Positions 30,501 to 41,860 of a stretch of 64,000 nt of DNA are shown here, in pieces. The stretch's first letter is position 1; each line of letters opens with the position of its first letter. Source of the stretch: Cafeteria roenbergensis (lineage: Eukaryota; Sar; Bigyra; Bicosoecida; Cafeteriaceae). The DNA lies in the NCBI GenBank assembly GCA_008330645.1, contig VLTN01000006.1, positions 372,001 to 436,000 on the forward strand, in the 5' to 3' direction. A program made the translations under genes and the position numbers. The notes beneath the pieces are model-generated. The model worked only from the letters and a program-made list of their open reading frames with translations. It had not been told where the DNA came from and did no database searches.

Positions 30501-33500
30501 AGGCCGCCAAGAGCTCCAGCGATGTCGACTCGCAGACCGAGAACGCCCTCTCGCAGGTGGACGCTCAGATCGAGGCCGCCAAGCAGAAGGCCATCGCCGA
30601 GGCTGAGGCCCTCAAGGAGAAGATCCGCCAGGAGGCCAACGAGGCCAAGGAGAAGATCGCGGAGGAGGCGGAGAGCACCAAGGAGGAGGCAGCCGAGCAC
30701 ATCGAGGCAGCCCACGAGGATGAGACTGAGGAGGACATCGAGGCCATCCCCTCGCCCATGCCCTCGGCCACCCCGTCTCCTGCCCCGTCCCCCATCTACC
30801 GCGGCCTGAACATGACCAACGAGGATCTCCAGCGCCTCATCGCCGACGCCGTGAGCAAGGCCCGCCCGTCTCCCCAGCCCGTCGCCGACCTCGGCGAGTC
30901 CACCCTGAAGGCCATCGCTGACGCCAACGCCACCATCGCGGCCGCCAACGCCGCCATGACCAAGACCACCAAGGCCGCGGAGGACAGCGTGACCGTCGCC
31001 GAGGCTGCCACCCACGGTGTCCCCCCCGAGCAGGCCCCGGCCGCCGAGGCTGAGGCCGAGGCTGAGGCCGAGGCCGAGGCTGCTGCCGGCAACGCCACCG
31101 CCGCTGCTGACGACGCCGTCGCCGCCGCTGCGGCCGCTGATGCCAGTGCCGCTGAGGAGGCCGCTGCCCCGGCTGCCGCTGAGGAGGCCGCTGCCCCGGC
31201 TGCCGCTGCGGAGGCCGCTGCCCCGGCTGCCGCTGAGGAGGCCGCTGCCCCGGCTGCCGCTGAGGATGACAAGGTCGTGGAGACCGCCTTCCTGCAGGCC
31301 AAGGCCGTGGTGCACTCCATGCGCCGCCTTGCCTCCCTGCTCAAGGAGGAGCCTGTCGACGCCGACTCGGTGGACCTCGCTACGCTCCTGTCCGGCGCAC
31401 CGCGTGTTCGCCACAGCCGCGCTGACCCGTCCGCGCAGGGCACCATCGCACCCGTGTCCAGCGACGAAGCCACTGTGGCGGAGACCAACACCTCTGCTTC
31501 TGACACCGCGCTTGCTGCCTCCGAGAGCGCTTCCGCTGCCGCTTCGGCCGCTGGCGCAGCCGCCAATGCCACCGAGGCTGGCAACTCCACCGAGGCTGGC
31601 AACGCCATTGCTGCGGCCACGATCGCCATCGCTGCCAACACCACCCTCGATGCCGTCCAGGGCGCCGCTGCCTCTGCTGGCAACGCCACCGCAGGCGTTG
31701 CCACCGAGCCGGCTGCCAACTCCACTGAGCCCGCTGCCAACGCGACGTCCCTTCTCCAGGCCGCCGCCCAGCGCTCGCACCACGAGCGCCACCTTCGTGT
31801 GGCCAAGGCTGCTGTGCTTGCCGCCCTGATGCGCATCCGCGCCACCCAGGACAACGCCACGGCGGCCAACACCACCGTCGAGACCGCCAACGCAACGGCC
31901 GCCAGCGCCGACGCTGCTCCCAGCGCTAACGTGATGGCCGGCATGGCCGAGCTTGCTGAGAACGAGCAGCGCAGCGAGGACGAGACCGCCACCGCTGTTG
32001 CCCAGGCTGTTCAGACGGCCGCCGCAGCCGCGGCCAACGACACGAACGCTCAGGTCGCCGCTGCGGGCAACGCCTCGGCTGCCGTCGCTTCTGCCAACGC
32101 AACCGCTGGCTCGCACATGCGCCTCCTCGCCGCCGGTGCCCGGTCCCAGGGCCGCCGCCTGCGTGGCTCCAACCCGACCCAGGAGTCCCTCTCCCCGGCC
32201 GACGCCTCGGTGGCCGACGCCAACGCCACTGCTGCCCCTGCGGAGACTGCGGCTGCCAACGCCACTGAGGCTGCCAATGCCACCGCTGCTGCAGCCGCGA
32301 GCATGGCCGCCAACGAGTCTGCTGTGCCCCAGATCAACGGCTCGGCCATCGGCCAGGAGGTCGCGTCTGCGGCCGGCCTTGACGGTCCCGTGCACTCTGG
32401 CGCTGGGCCTGCCGTCGAGGCCGCTGGTGCCGAGGTTGCGGCCGAGGACGCCGCTGCCGCGAACGCCACTGGCGCTGCCGCGAGCAACAACACCATCGAT
32501 CAGACCATGGACGCCACCGCCTCTGCCCTGGGCATGGACGGCGACGCTGCCAGCGCCGATGCCTCCCAGGTTGCGGAGGCCACTCGCGCCGTGACCATGC
32601 GCTTCATCCAGCGCATGCGCGAGGGCAAGGCGACTTCCTTCCTCCAGACCCTCGCCCTCCGCTCGGGCGCCCTTTCCCACGCTGCCGTCATGGCTGCCGC
32701 CGGTGCGGACGACGAGGACGCGATGGACCCGGAGGACCGCGCCGCCATCATCAAGGCCGAGCTGACTGGCCTCACCGCGTCGATCAAGAAGCTCGGCGAT
32801 GACCTCGAGGCCGCAAAGAAGCGCGCTGCCGAGTACACCAAGGAGCTCAACACCAAGCAGGCGAAGAAGGCCGAGTTCGACGCCCTCAACGGCCAGGACA
32901 TCGACACCCTCAAGTCCACCCAGGAGACGCTCAACAAGGCCCTCTCTTCGCAGTCTGCCATCCAGACTGACCTCACCTCTTCCCGCGACTCCACCCGCAT
33001 GCAGCTTGAGAGCGCCCAGGCGAAGGTCCGCGACGCCGAGTCCAAGGTGGCCAGCCTCACCTCCGGCATCGAGCGCCTGAAGCGCGTGCAGAAGTCCCTC
33101 CAGGACGCCATCGACCGCATGAAGGAGGAGAAGCAGACGGTCGCCGCCAACATCGAGGCCACCCGCGACCGGGCCGGCAATGAGAAGAGCGCGGGCCTCG
33201 AGCGCAAGCTGGAGATGATGAAGCACATGGCCGAGCAGGAGGAGCGCAAGGACGAGGCGACGGCTGTGCGCAACAAGCTTGCCGAGGCCGAGGCTGTGCA
33301 GAAGATCAAGGCTGAGGCCCTGCAGCACCGCATCACCCAGCTCGAGGAGTACATCGAGGGCCAGAAGCAGAACCAGACGGAGCTCAGCGACAAGATCACT
33401 GCCGAGGTGGACCGCATCTCCCAGCTCTCGGAGTCTGACGCCATCGCCCGCTCCAAGGCCGAGGAGGCCAAGGAGAAGACCGACGAGGCCGAGCAGGAGG

Positions 33501-34402
33501 CCACCGAGACCCGCGCCGCCGAGCAGGACCTCCGCGCCGTGAAGCAGCAGATGCTTGAGCCCCAGGCCCGCCTCAAGGCGGACCTCGCGCGCGCGCGCAC
33601 TGCCATCAAGGAGCACTCCATCAAGCGCGATGAGCTCCTCGCCACCTCCAAGACCCTGGACGCGGAGCTCAACTCCGTCCGCGCCAAGTACTCCAAGCTC
33701 AACCGCACCCTCCACACCCTCCGCGACAGCAACTCCCACCTCCATGCCGAGCTGCGCCACCGCAACGCCACCGCCAAGCACCTCGCGGAGCTTGTCGAGC
33801 TGAACCGCCACGAGGCCGAGCTGGCCAAGCGCGTGGTCGCCGACTCCAAGGCCCGCATCCAGCTGCTCGAGACGGACCTGCTTCGCCTGCAGCACATGGA
33901 CAAGGCCACCGCTGACGGCATGCAGGCGTCGCACTCCTCCCAGGTCCTCCCCGCTGGCAGCTCGGCCGAGGCTGAGGCCCAGCAGGAGGCTGCCGGCGAC
34001 GGCCTGGACCAGCCCGGAGACGACGAGACTCCGGAGGACGGCCCCGCTGCCGCGAAGCAGGCCATCGATGAGGTGGTGAACGGAGACGAGGAGGCCCCGG
34101 AGGTTGCCGTCGACGGCGACATGACCCCCGCCGAGGCTGCTGGAGCCGGCGAGGAGCAGGCTGCCTCGGAGATGGCCAAGATCGAGAAGGCCGCCGAGCA
34201 GGCTGTGCAGGAGGACGGCGGCGCGATTGGCGTCACCGACGCGGCCAAGCAGGCCGTCCACGGTGAGGAGGTCGAGGCCATGTCCCACGCGGGTGAGGAG
34301 GCCGAGGAGGCGGCAGCCGACGAGCAGGCCGACTCCCAGGTGGATGGCGCCAACGCTCTTGGCGACGCCCTCGGCGACGCCATCAAGTCCGCCTCCGAGT
34401 GA
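27502..34402 (+). CDS. Giant secreted coiled-coil protein, unknown function
   Basis: Proposed exons are 27502-27550 and 28104-34402, joined in phase 1 across a 553-bp GTGAGC...GCGCAG intron, giving 2115 residues. Exon 1 plus the first codons of exon 2 form a clean signal peptide (MRVALLGAALLAAVATAAS). From residue 35 to about 430 and from about 1510 to 1960 the protein is continuous heptad-like coiled coil (LEDEFANMATKIAND, QLEEYIEGQKQNQTELSDKI). Between lie an SCPC / CQHECERRRFCGEQC Cys-rich patch at about 430-465, Ala-rich helical segments, a Pro-rich break near 860 and a region of many NAT/NST/NTT sequons. No transmembrane segment is seen. Codon use is extremely biased (AAG, GAG, GCC, CTC), suggesting high expression. 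A structural extracellular, cell-coat or secretory-organelle protein is the best guess; no family was recognised. Confidence 0.8.
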
Positions 34403-35032
34403 GCCCCGACCCTCCCTCCATTCTCAGCCCCAGCGGGGTCCGGATCCGCGCGCCTGAGCGGGGAGAAGTGTGGCCGCGCGCTGTGACGGGCCTCTCGTCG
34501 CCCCGCCGTGGGTGACATTGATTCGCTTGCTTCGTACATTTTCGGAACGCGCCATTGGTCGGCACCCCTGCAGGCATGCTCCGCCTCGGTCCTGCGCCTC
34601 TGCGAGCCGGCTGTGCTCTGCCACTGGCGCCTTGGGCCAGGCGGGGCGATTGCGCCTCGCGTGGAATGCCCTGTCCGCGGTTGTTTGGGTGCGACGCTGC
34701 AACTCCGGCCCAATTGCTGTTCATTTCTCGTGCTCGCGAGCGCCCTCCACTCGAGCCCGCGCGCCTGCGATTCCGCCACTCGTGCACCACTTGCCTGCGT
34801 CAACTCTCGCAGTGTCCAAAGCGCGCTTGAGTTGCCAACTGCAGCGTTGGGGCCGTGATGCGACTCTTGGCGCGGCCGAGGCCAGTGCGGCGGTGGGCTG
34901 TCGTGAGGGAGCGCAAGCCGGCAAGCAGAGCAGGCAGGCCGGCACTCAACAAGCGCGGAGCGCAACATTTCGGGCGTGGGCTCGCACTTGGGCTGCTCCC
35001 CCGGGCCGCGAGGCCCGCGGTTGCCGGCCGCC
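34403..35032. other. Intergenic region
   Basis: These 630 bp lie between two plus-strand genes and are somewhat less GC-rich than the neighbouring coding sequence. It should hold the 3' UTR of the giant gene and the promoter of the next. No gene or RNA was supported. Confidence 0.4.
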
Positions 35033-38000
35033 ATGATGAACATGGTGTTCGTTGCGTTCCTGTGTGGAATCGCCGCGGCGGTGGGCTTCGCGGCGGTGGG
35101 TGCAGTGCTCTGGTGGCGGCTCTCCTCCGCACTGCACGAGCGCGCTGCGTCCCCCTCCGCGGATGCCTCCCCTCCGCCCGACCTCAAGGCTCGCAAGTCG
35201 CCCCGGTCGCCTCCGCCCGCGCCGCCCCTGTCGGTCGGGCCGGACGCATCCAGCGAGGCCAGTTCCATGCTCCAGCCCCAGCGGCCGTCGTCCCCTGCGA
35301 GCGTTGGCGCGTCAGCAGCACGTCGGGTCCGCCGCCGATCCGCGACCGACGGGAGCACGGACGAGTCGCTGTTGGCTCGCGTCTCGGGCCACCAGGGCCT
35401 CTCGATCACGGGGGTGGACAGCCTCGGCCCTGGCCGCCTCAGCTTGACACAGGGCGACGGCGACGAAAGCGCCTCGCAGGGAAAGGCGTCGCCTAGCTTT
35501 CCGGCCCTGGCTTCGCCGCTCCCAGACCTTCGCGGCCACGAGAGCCGCTCCAGGGCGGCGGATGAGCGGCAGCGCGAGGCCCCGGTGCAGCCTGAGGACG
35601 GCGCGCAAGGCGGCGAGGCGGCTGGCTGTCCCGACCCTGAGTCGAGCGAGCGCTGCAGCGCGGGGGACGGGACGTGCCCTGAGCCCCGCGCCAGCGCGCC
35701 CGCCAGCTTGCCGCCCGCCCCCGCGGCCCTCGTTGACGACGAGGACCCGCGGGCGGCTGCGCTGACCGTCGTGCAAGACGCCATCGGCAAAACTTCGGAG
35801 CGCCACGCGCTGCCCCCGCCCGTTCCGGCGCTGAGCCAAACCCGCCCTCCTGCCCCGCCCGCGGTCGCCCCTGATTGGCGGGTTCCGGCCGATGGCATCA
35901 GCGGCAGCACCGATGACGCCTGGGGCACGAGCGGCGGTGCGCCTCGCAAGCTTGACCCTCGCGCTGCGCCGTTCGAGGTTGACCTTGCCTTGGGCCACGC
36001 TGCTGACAGCAGCCCCATGAGCCTCGACCTCGGCATCGACGTGCCGGTAGCGTCAAAAGGGTTCTCGGCGGCCCCTGTCCAGCCCGCCTCCGTCCCCGAT
36101 CCTGGATCTGGGGCGCGGCTGGGGCCGTCGAGCGCCATGTTGCAGCTTGGGAGCAAGCAGACTGCGCTCGACTCCACAATTTGGTCGCTTGGCGCTCCCC
36201 AAGCCAGCTCCAAGCCAGCTGCTCCGCCGGCCCCGGCCCCAGCAAAACCAGATGCGTCTGGCTCCCAAGCAGCTGGGCCGGCGGCGGCCCCTGCGGCACC
36301 CGCGGCGTTCGAGACCGGTCCTTTCGACCGCGAGATCGGCGTCGTTCGATGGGTCAACGGCAGCGCCCACGGCCACATTTTGCGCAACCTCCGGTCGCTA
36401 TCGGAGCGCCCGTCTGGCCCGCGTCCCCCGGGCAAGGCAGGGGCGATCTTCTTCACGGGGACGGACGTCTCGCACAACATCCAACTGCAACGATCCGATG
36501 TCGTCGAATACAGCGTGCAGCCGGGCCAAGTGGGCGGCAAAGGCAACCGGTCCAAGCCCCGCGCCGTTGGAATCGTGCTGCTCGAGCGCGGAGGCGCCCC
36601 CGTGGGCCTTGGGATGTCGCCCGAGTCCGGGGACATCCCGTGGCAGCGGCCGCGCCGCGGATCCCACCGCCGGAACAGCCTTCCGTCCACGGGGTTCGAC
36701 TCCTCTGCCCAGATGATGAGTGCAAGATGGGGCGACGACGAGCCCGCCCCGGAGCTCCTCTCGGCCATGGCGAGGGGGCAACCTGCCCCCGGGCCCTCTG
36801 CCTGGTACCCGCCCCACCTGCACCGCCACTTGCAGCAGAATGCTGCAAGTGGCGGCAACGTCCACCCCGGCTACTTCGGCTTTCCCGGCCAGCCGCACCC
36901 GCAGTACCACCATATGCCTCCGCGGCAGGGCTACCCCGATCCCTCCTCCGTGCCCGGGTACGGGCCCCGCCCGGATCGCATCGGCCACCCGGGACTGCGC
37001 GCCGCCCACGCGGGGCACCCATCCCACCAGCCGCCCTCAACCGCGTCGCTGGGCGGCCACCCCTTCCACGTCGCGAAGGCCATTGCGCGAGCGGCCGCAG
37101 CCGCCACTGTCTCCGCCTGGCACGACGCCGGCTCCCGGCAACCCCCGTACGGTCATGCTCAGCCGTTCGGCCACAGCACTGGCCCCGGCACTAGCACCGG
37201 CGCCGCTCCGACGTCCCGCGTGGATTCTCGCCCCGCGGCCTCTGCCAACCCGCGCCACGTCGCCCGCGGCCCCTCGGCGGGCAGCGACCTCGACCCGCTG
37301 CCCAGCCCCACCCTGCCACCGAGGAGCGCACCCCAGCTCCCCGAGCCCTTGGCGGTGCTGCCGCCTGTCTCCTCCCCGCCTCCCGCCGCCGCTGCTGCAG
37401 CGGAAGCCGCCCCCGCAGCAGAAGCCCCGGCTGTCCCTGCCCCACCGCCTGCCAGCACGACGGGCCCCTCCTTGCAAAGCAGCGCCGAGGGCGCGTTGGC
37501 GGCCCGGAGCCTCGCCCACGCCGCAGCTCCCCCCGCCTCCGCACCCGATGAACCGTCTGCTGCAACCTCCGCACCCGAGTCCGGCTCCGCTGGCCCCACT
37601 GCAGCTTCCGCTGCTGCAACAGCTGCTGCTCCTGCTCCTGCTGCTGTTGCCACTGCTGCGGCCACGCCCGCCCCTGAACAGCCCCCTCACCCCGCTGCGC
37701 CCGCGGCGAGCGACCTTCCGCCCCCGGACCTCGCTCCGTCCGCTCGGTCTCGTGCGGGATCGCACTGGCGGCGAAACAGCTTTCCCGATCTCCTCATGGC
37801 TGCCTCGATCGCCGACCCTTCCGACGAGGACGTCGCCACCCTCCGGACCCTCAGAGAGGCAGGCTACGGCTACGAATACGCGGGAGACCACGTCGGCGCG
37901 TCGGAGCTGGACGCCCAAACGGGCCCAGGCGCGTCAACGGCGGCCTTCGGCACGCTGCGCCACCGCGTCATGGCAAGCGCGGCGGGCCTGGGCAGCCCCG

Positions 38001-38833
38001 CCCTTGCCTCCGAGGCGCCGGAGCCGCTCCCCCGCCGGCCGCGCGTCGGCTCTTCCGTCGCGTCTCGCGGCAGCATGGCGTCGTCCGGACGTCACCGCGC
38101 GCGCGCGGAGCTGGGAATTGCCCAGCCCGCCCGCCGGCCCAGCGGCCTGCGGTCCGAGGCCACGTCCGCATACAGCGGGTCTCCGATCCACTCGCCGCCT
38201 GGCTCGCCGCTCTCGCCGACGCCCCAGACTCTCCGGGAGATTCGGGGCCGCCGCAGCCAGCAGGAGGGCGCCCCGCGCGCACCGGAACCCCTGCCCTCCG
38301 TCGAGGCGTCTGCTGAGAAGGCAGGGGCTGTCGCCGACTCCGGGGGCGCCGGGGACAAGGGTGCAGGCGCGCAAGCGGCGCCCCTCGAGGCAGCCGGCCC
38401 GGCACCAGCCTCGCTGCCGCGCCCGCAACTCGGCAGCTCCCAGCGGGCCCCGACCCTCGCCGCTGGACCGCCCGTGGCGCCTCGCTCCGGGGCCGCGAAA
38501 CAGCCCTCTGCCTCGTCTGCGGGCACTGCGCCCTCCTGGCGCAGCGAAGGCGGCGCACCGGCCGCCGCCGGCGCTCCCTCAGCGCAGGGGCCGCAGCCAG
38601 GTGCCGGCGCGAGCTCCAGGCGCCACCCCAAGCCAGGAGTGTATGTTCCGCCGGGAGCGCGGCAGGCTGCGTCGGCGGCTCCCCCCGACGCTGCTGGACC
38701 CGCCTCGGCAGCGGCCTCCTCCGGTCGCTCGCGCAGGCTGCGAATTTCAGCCCGCCAGAGCTCCAAGCAGAAGTCGCCAAGCATCACGGCGGCGGCGGCC
38801 GACCTCCTCGACGGGGGCCTCTTCACACCCTGA
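35033..38833 (+). CDS. Membrane-anchored protein with cold-shock domain
   Basis: A single-exon gene of 1266 residues from ATG at 35033. The N-terminus (MNMVFVAFLCGIAAAVGFAAVGAVL) is one strong hydrophobic segment followed by Arg and polar residues, a signal-anchor pattern. About 400 residues of Pro/Ser/Ala-rich disorder follow. A divergent cold-shock domain lies at about 435-525: GVVRWVNGSAHGHIL, then GAIFFTGTDV, then DVVEYSV and RAVGIVLLE, matching the strand order of CSDs (G-VKWFN---G-G-I, D-F-H, V-F-V, A--V). Three basophilic-kinase-like sites sit at RRRSATDGS, HRRNSLPS and WRRNSFPDLL. A YVPPGAR motif near residue 1205 resembles the YVPP-R element found in several RNA-binding proteins. Binding to RNA at a membrane is inferred; no homologue with this architecture is known to me. 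Confidence 0.8.
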   Translation: MMNMVFVAFLCGIAAAVGFAAVGAVLWWRLSSALHERAASPSADASPPPDLKARKSPRSPPPAPPLSVGPDASSEASSMLQPQRPSSPASVGASAARRVRRRSATDGSTDESLLARVSGHQGLSITGVDSLGPGRLSLTQGDGDESASQGKASPSFPALASPLPDLRGHESRSRAADERQREAPVQPEDGAQGGEAAGCPDPESSERCSAGDGTCPEPRASAPASLPPAPAALVDDEDPRAAALTVVQDAIGKTSERHALPPPVPALSQTRPPAPPAVAPDWRVPADGISGSTDDAWGTSGGAPRKLDPRAAPFEVDLALGHAADSSPMSLDLGIDVPVASKGFSAAPVQPASVPDPGSGARLGPSSAMLQLGSKQTALDSTIWSLGAPQASSKPAAPPAPAPAKPDASGSQAAGPAAAPAAPAAFETGPFDREIGVVRWVNGSAHGHILRNLRSLSERPSGPRPPGKAGAIFFTGTDVSHNIQLQRSDVVEYSVQPGQVGGKGNRSKPRAVGIVLLERGGAPVGLGMSPESGDIPWQRPRRGSHRRNSLPSTGFDSSAQMMSARWGDDEPAPELLSAMARGQPAPGPSAWYPPHLHRHLQQNAASGGNVHPGYFGFPGQPHPQYHHMPPRQGYPDPSSVPGYGPRPDRIGHPGLRAAHAGHPSHQPPSTASLGGHPFHVAKAIARAAAAATVSAWHDAGSRQPPYGHAQPFGHSTGPGTSTGAAPTSRVDSRPAASANPRHVARGPSAGSDLDPLPSPTLPPRSAPQLPEPLAVLPPVSSPPPAAAAAAEAAPAAEAPAVPAPPPASTTGPSLQSSAEGALAARSLAHAAAPPASAPDEPSAATSAPESGSAGPTAASAAATAAAPAPAAVATAAATPAPEQPPHPAAPAASDLPPPDLAPSARSRAGSHWRRNSFPDLLMAASIADPSDEDVATLRTLREAGYGYEYAGDHVGASELDAQTGPGASTAAFGTLRHRVMASAAGLGSPALASEAPEPLPRRPRVGSSVASRGSMASSGRHRARAELGIAQPARRPSGLRSEATSAYSGSPIHSPPGSPLSPTPQTLREIRGRRSQQEGAPRAPEPLPSVEASAEKAGAVADSGGAGDKGAGAQAAPLEAAGPAPASLPRPQLGSSQRAPTLAAGPPVAPRSGAAKQPSASSAGTAPSWRSEGGAPAAAGAPSAQGPQPGAGASSRRHPKPGVYVPPGARQAASAAPPDAAGPASAAASSGRSRRLRISARQSSKQKSPSITAAAADLLDGGLFTP

Positions 38834-39890
38834 GCGCCCGGCGCACAGCTGCGGCTGCTGGTGCTCCCGGGCCTCGTCGTCGTCGCCATCGCCCCCGATC
38901 TCCCTCTTGTCGTGCTGCGTCGTGACCCATACGATGGCAGGCGTCTTGCCAGTCGGACAGGCCTTCTGTTCGTCACAGCGCCGCCCGTCATAGGAGGCCC
39001 CCCTGGGGTGGCATCCGAGCCCAGTTTGATCCAGTATTTCGAGACGCCAGCGTCGTCTCATGACCCGCCTCTCTCTCGCTGCCGGGCGGACCAGCTTCCC
39101 AGCCGCCCTTCCGGTCCTTCCGCATCCCGGCCACCAGCCTCCTGCGGTGAGCACCCCGGCCCCAAGCATCGCCATGGCCCGTCTGGCGTCTCGCTTTGAG
39201 CATCGCCACATCTTTCGATTTGGCAACTTATCAAGAAGAACTGCCGCGAGCGGTCGCACGCCCGCTGTCGGGCCCAATTGCGGCCCTCAGCAACGGCTTG
39301 ACCCGCGACAGCTTGCGACTGTCGATTGATTGGGATCATCCCCCGCGCCCACGGGCGCGGATGGGAGAGTCCCAGTGCCCGCTATTTGGCGCTACTCGCA
39401 GTGGCTTGCCCACAGTGTGTGCGCCGCTGCCCGCCACTTCCCCCAAACACCCCCGGACACTACCACCAGACGCACACGACACTGCACACGGGCGCGTACG
39501 GGGCATTCGGGGCTGCGTGGACACGGCTGCAAGACTGCAACTGCCAGCGCAGCGAACGTGCCTGAGTAGAACCTCCACGACGCACGCAGAATGCAACAGT
39601 TGCGGCCGTGTGCACCGATGGTGGATCTGTGGCGAGGCCTTGCCAGCTGGCTTGGGGGGCGGTCTGGGGTGCCGCAAATTCGCTGCGCGGCGTCAGAGCG
39701 GCCGCGGCACATTCTAGTCAGTCAAGACCGAAGGGTCCTTCCCACGGTCGCGCGAGGCACCCACACACCCACGCGGAGACGTGTGCACAGCACACAGCTC
39801 TGATCGGCAGAGAGAGCCGCGCCCACGAGGCAAAACTTGTTGCGACGCCGCAACCACTCTGTCCGTGCGAGCGCTCCACAGCCCTAGCTC
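38834..39890. other. Long convergent intergenic region
   Basis: This is the longest gap in the window (1057 bp), between the cold-shock-domain gene and TTC36, which point toward each other. Several 60-190-codon frames exist on both strands but none shows family resemblance, signal peptide or splice support. GC content is lower than average. No tRNA or structured RNA was recognised. Confidence 0.45.
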
Positions 39891-40785
39891 TCATTCCTTC
39901 GCCGCGGCTGCCTCCGAATCGGTGGGCTTGTCCTTGCCGTCGAGCTCCTCGGTCATGGATGCCACTGCGGCGTGGCACATTGTAGCGTAGGGGTTTGTTC
40001 CCGTGGTCAGCGCCTTGGCAAGAGCTGAGCCGTGCGCAGCGGCAGCGCCCAGGTCGGCATCCGCCCCCGCTTCGTCGCCTGACTCGCGGCGAAGCACCGC
40101 CCTCTGCGTCAGTGCCTTTTGCATGGTGCTCTTGTGGGAGCGCCAGGCGCCGGAGGTCTTGCAAGCTTCGTTGGCTGCAAGCCATTCACGCTCCAGGTCC
40201 ACTGCCCGTGTGGCAGCGACCATGGCACCGGCTGCATCTCCTCGCAGGCGCAGGAGCTGTGTCATGTTGTTTTGCACGCTGCCGCTCGTGGGGCAGGTCT
40301 CGGCCGCCTTTTCCAGAAGCTCCATTGCCGCGTCCAGATCAGACGCTTCGGCCTTGGCCACAGCCTCCTTTTCCAGCGCTGCGAAGGACCCCGAGCCCAA
40401 CATTGGGAGCTACAACGCAAGCAGCACGGCTGGTGGGTCGGGCTGGCCCCTGGGGCATGGGCGGGCGACGCATCACACGCATTTCAGCCACAGTTCCTCA
40501 CCCTTTGCAGCGGCTTCTCCCTCCATGGGCTCTGGCGACTTGGGCCTAGCTGCGCGCGCGGTGGACGGCGGCACGGAGGGTGGCAGGCACTGTGAGTCAG
40601 CGAGGCCGTGGAGCGGCGCGCGCTCGCCGGCAGCGCGTGTTGGCAGTCTCACCAGCCCCAGGCGGCAAGTCCGGCACAGCCGCGCCGATGAAGGACTTCT
40701 TCGGGTCGAAGATGAAGTTCAGGATCGCCTCATCGTCACGGACCTCGGTGAGGGGCGTCTTTGCGGGGCCGCTGGTGGACGCCAT
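39891..40785 (-). CDS. TTC36: Tetratricopeptide repeat protein 36 (TTC36)
   Basis: Three minus-strand exons, 40785-40653, 40549-40502 and 40378-39891, with introns of 103 and 123 bp (GTGAGA and GTGAGG donors), all phase 1. The product is 222 residues. Exon 1 contains AILNFIFDPKKSFIG, matching the conserved N-terminal AV-L-AIFNP--P-G element of TTC36. Exon 3 holds the TPR array (AEASDLDAAMELLEKAAE, SVQNNMTQLLRLRGDAAGAM, QRAVLRRESGDEAGADADL) and the diagnostic NPYATMC near the end. Exon 2 encodes a short linker ending PMEGEAAAK that joins directly to the first TPR helix. TTC36 is linked to flagella-bearing lineages and, in vertebrates, is a chaperone-associated protein. It is divergent from the bZIP gene with 159 bp between starts. 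Confidence 0.9.
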
Positions 40786-40944
40786 TGTTCGGGCGTGCCG
40801 TGTGTGGCAGCCAGCAGTTGCGACAGTGAGCACGTGGCAGAGGCGCCGCGGGTCTGTTGCCCGGGCTCGCACTCCACGCGCCTGGCCCAGCCGCGCCTCG
40901 CACCACAGCCGCAGACGCGCTCGCCCATCCCGCAGCAGGGCGCG

Positions 40945-41860
40945 ATGGACCCTTCTGCAGGCGGTGGGGACGAGCCCGCATCGGCGGACAAGCGGAGAGC
41001 CAAGTGAGCGCGCTTGGCTCCCCCGAACCCCCGAGCCAGCGTCACACGCACTTCTGCTGCGGTTGGGGGTGTGATGGGACTTCCTTCCTCACTTTGACGT
41101 GGCCATGCCGCCCACATCCGGGGGCGCAGTTGCGCCCGCAAGCAAACGCGCGTCACTGAGCACAACTCCTGCGCCCCTCCCGCCTCGCAGCAATCGGGAG
41201 GCGGCGCGCGTCTCACGTATGCGCAAGAAGGCTCGACTTGGTGAGCTGATGAGGAGGGGCACGCCAGTCTCCTAGCAGTGCGGAGTCAAGCCGCGCCAGC
41301 CGCCTTGCAGCAAGCTTCCGCCGGCTCACGGCGTTCCGGCTCCCATGAGTGCACCGCAGATGAGTTGCAGCGATCGGTTGTGTTTCTCACCCGCGAAAAC
41401 AGCGAGCTCCGCGAGCAGAATGAGGTGAGCTGGCTATGATGCCTTCGATGCCGCAAGTGGCCGGAATTGCGGCGCCACCTTGGGCTCGCGCCTCGCGCGC
41501 AAAGCGTCGGTGGAGCTCCTCACCTCATGCACGCCCGCTCTGACGCAGATTCTGAGACGCGTCTTGTCTCGGGAGACGGACAGCTCGGTGATGGAGCTTC
41601 TTGAACACCTGCGGTCCGAGAACCAGGCCCTCAAAGTGGCGGTGTACGACACTGCACAAACGTTGGCCATGACCACGGGAGCGCTGGAGAAAGGCATGCC
41701 GCACGCCGCGACGGCCTTGGCAGCAGCTGTTGCAGAGGATGAGGCTGCGAGGGGGGAGCCAGCGCCCGCCCCCGGAGCGGCGGGGCTGCCGTTCGTTCAG
41801 CTTCCTGGAAGCGACCCGACGTCGAACCCTGCGACGGGAGGCGCGCCACCTGGCCACTGA
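40945..41860 (+). CDS. Small bZIP transcription factor
   Basis: Four exons, 40945-41003, 41191-41240, 41360-41424 and 41549-41860, with introns of 187, 119 and 124 bp, all GTGAGC donors. Splicing assembles a 161-residue protein: the basic region KRRANNREAARVSRMRKKAR (N-x7-R pattern) is built from exons 1 and 2, and the zipper RLDELQRSVVFLTRENSEL continuing into REQNEILRRVL from exons 2 to 4, with Leu/Val at heptad positions. A second short helix (ELLEHLRSENQALKVAV) follows and a Pro/Gly-rich tail ends the protein. No single open frame covers the domain, so it is visible only after splicing. It should bind DNA as a dimer in the nucleus; target and subfamily cannot be assigned. Confidence 0.88.

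Noticed and set aside
27656-34288. A 2210-codon open frame antisense to the giant coiled-coil gene
   Set aside because: It results from codon bias: the sense gene almost never uses codons whose complements make stops. The translation is Leu/Gly/Val/Arg-rich with no domain, while the sense strand shows signal peptide and heptads.
32500-36858. 1452-codon minus-strand frame spanning two plus-strand genes
   Set aside because: It crosses the intergenic region and two well-supported plus genes; Ser/Ala/Arg-rich shadow composition.
38834-39890. Several 60-190-codon frames in the long gap
   Set aside because: None has family resemblance, signal peptide or splice-consistent extensions; lengths are expected by chance at this base composition.
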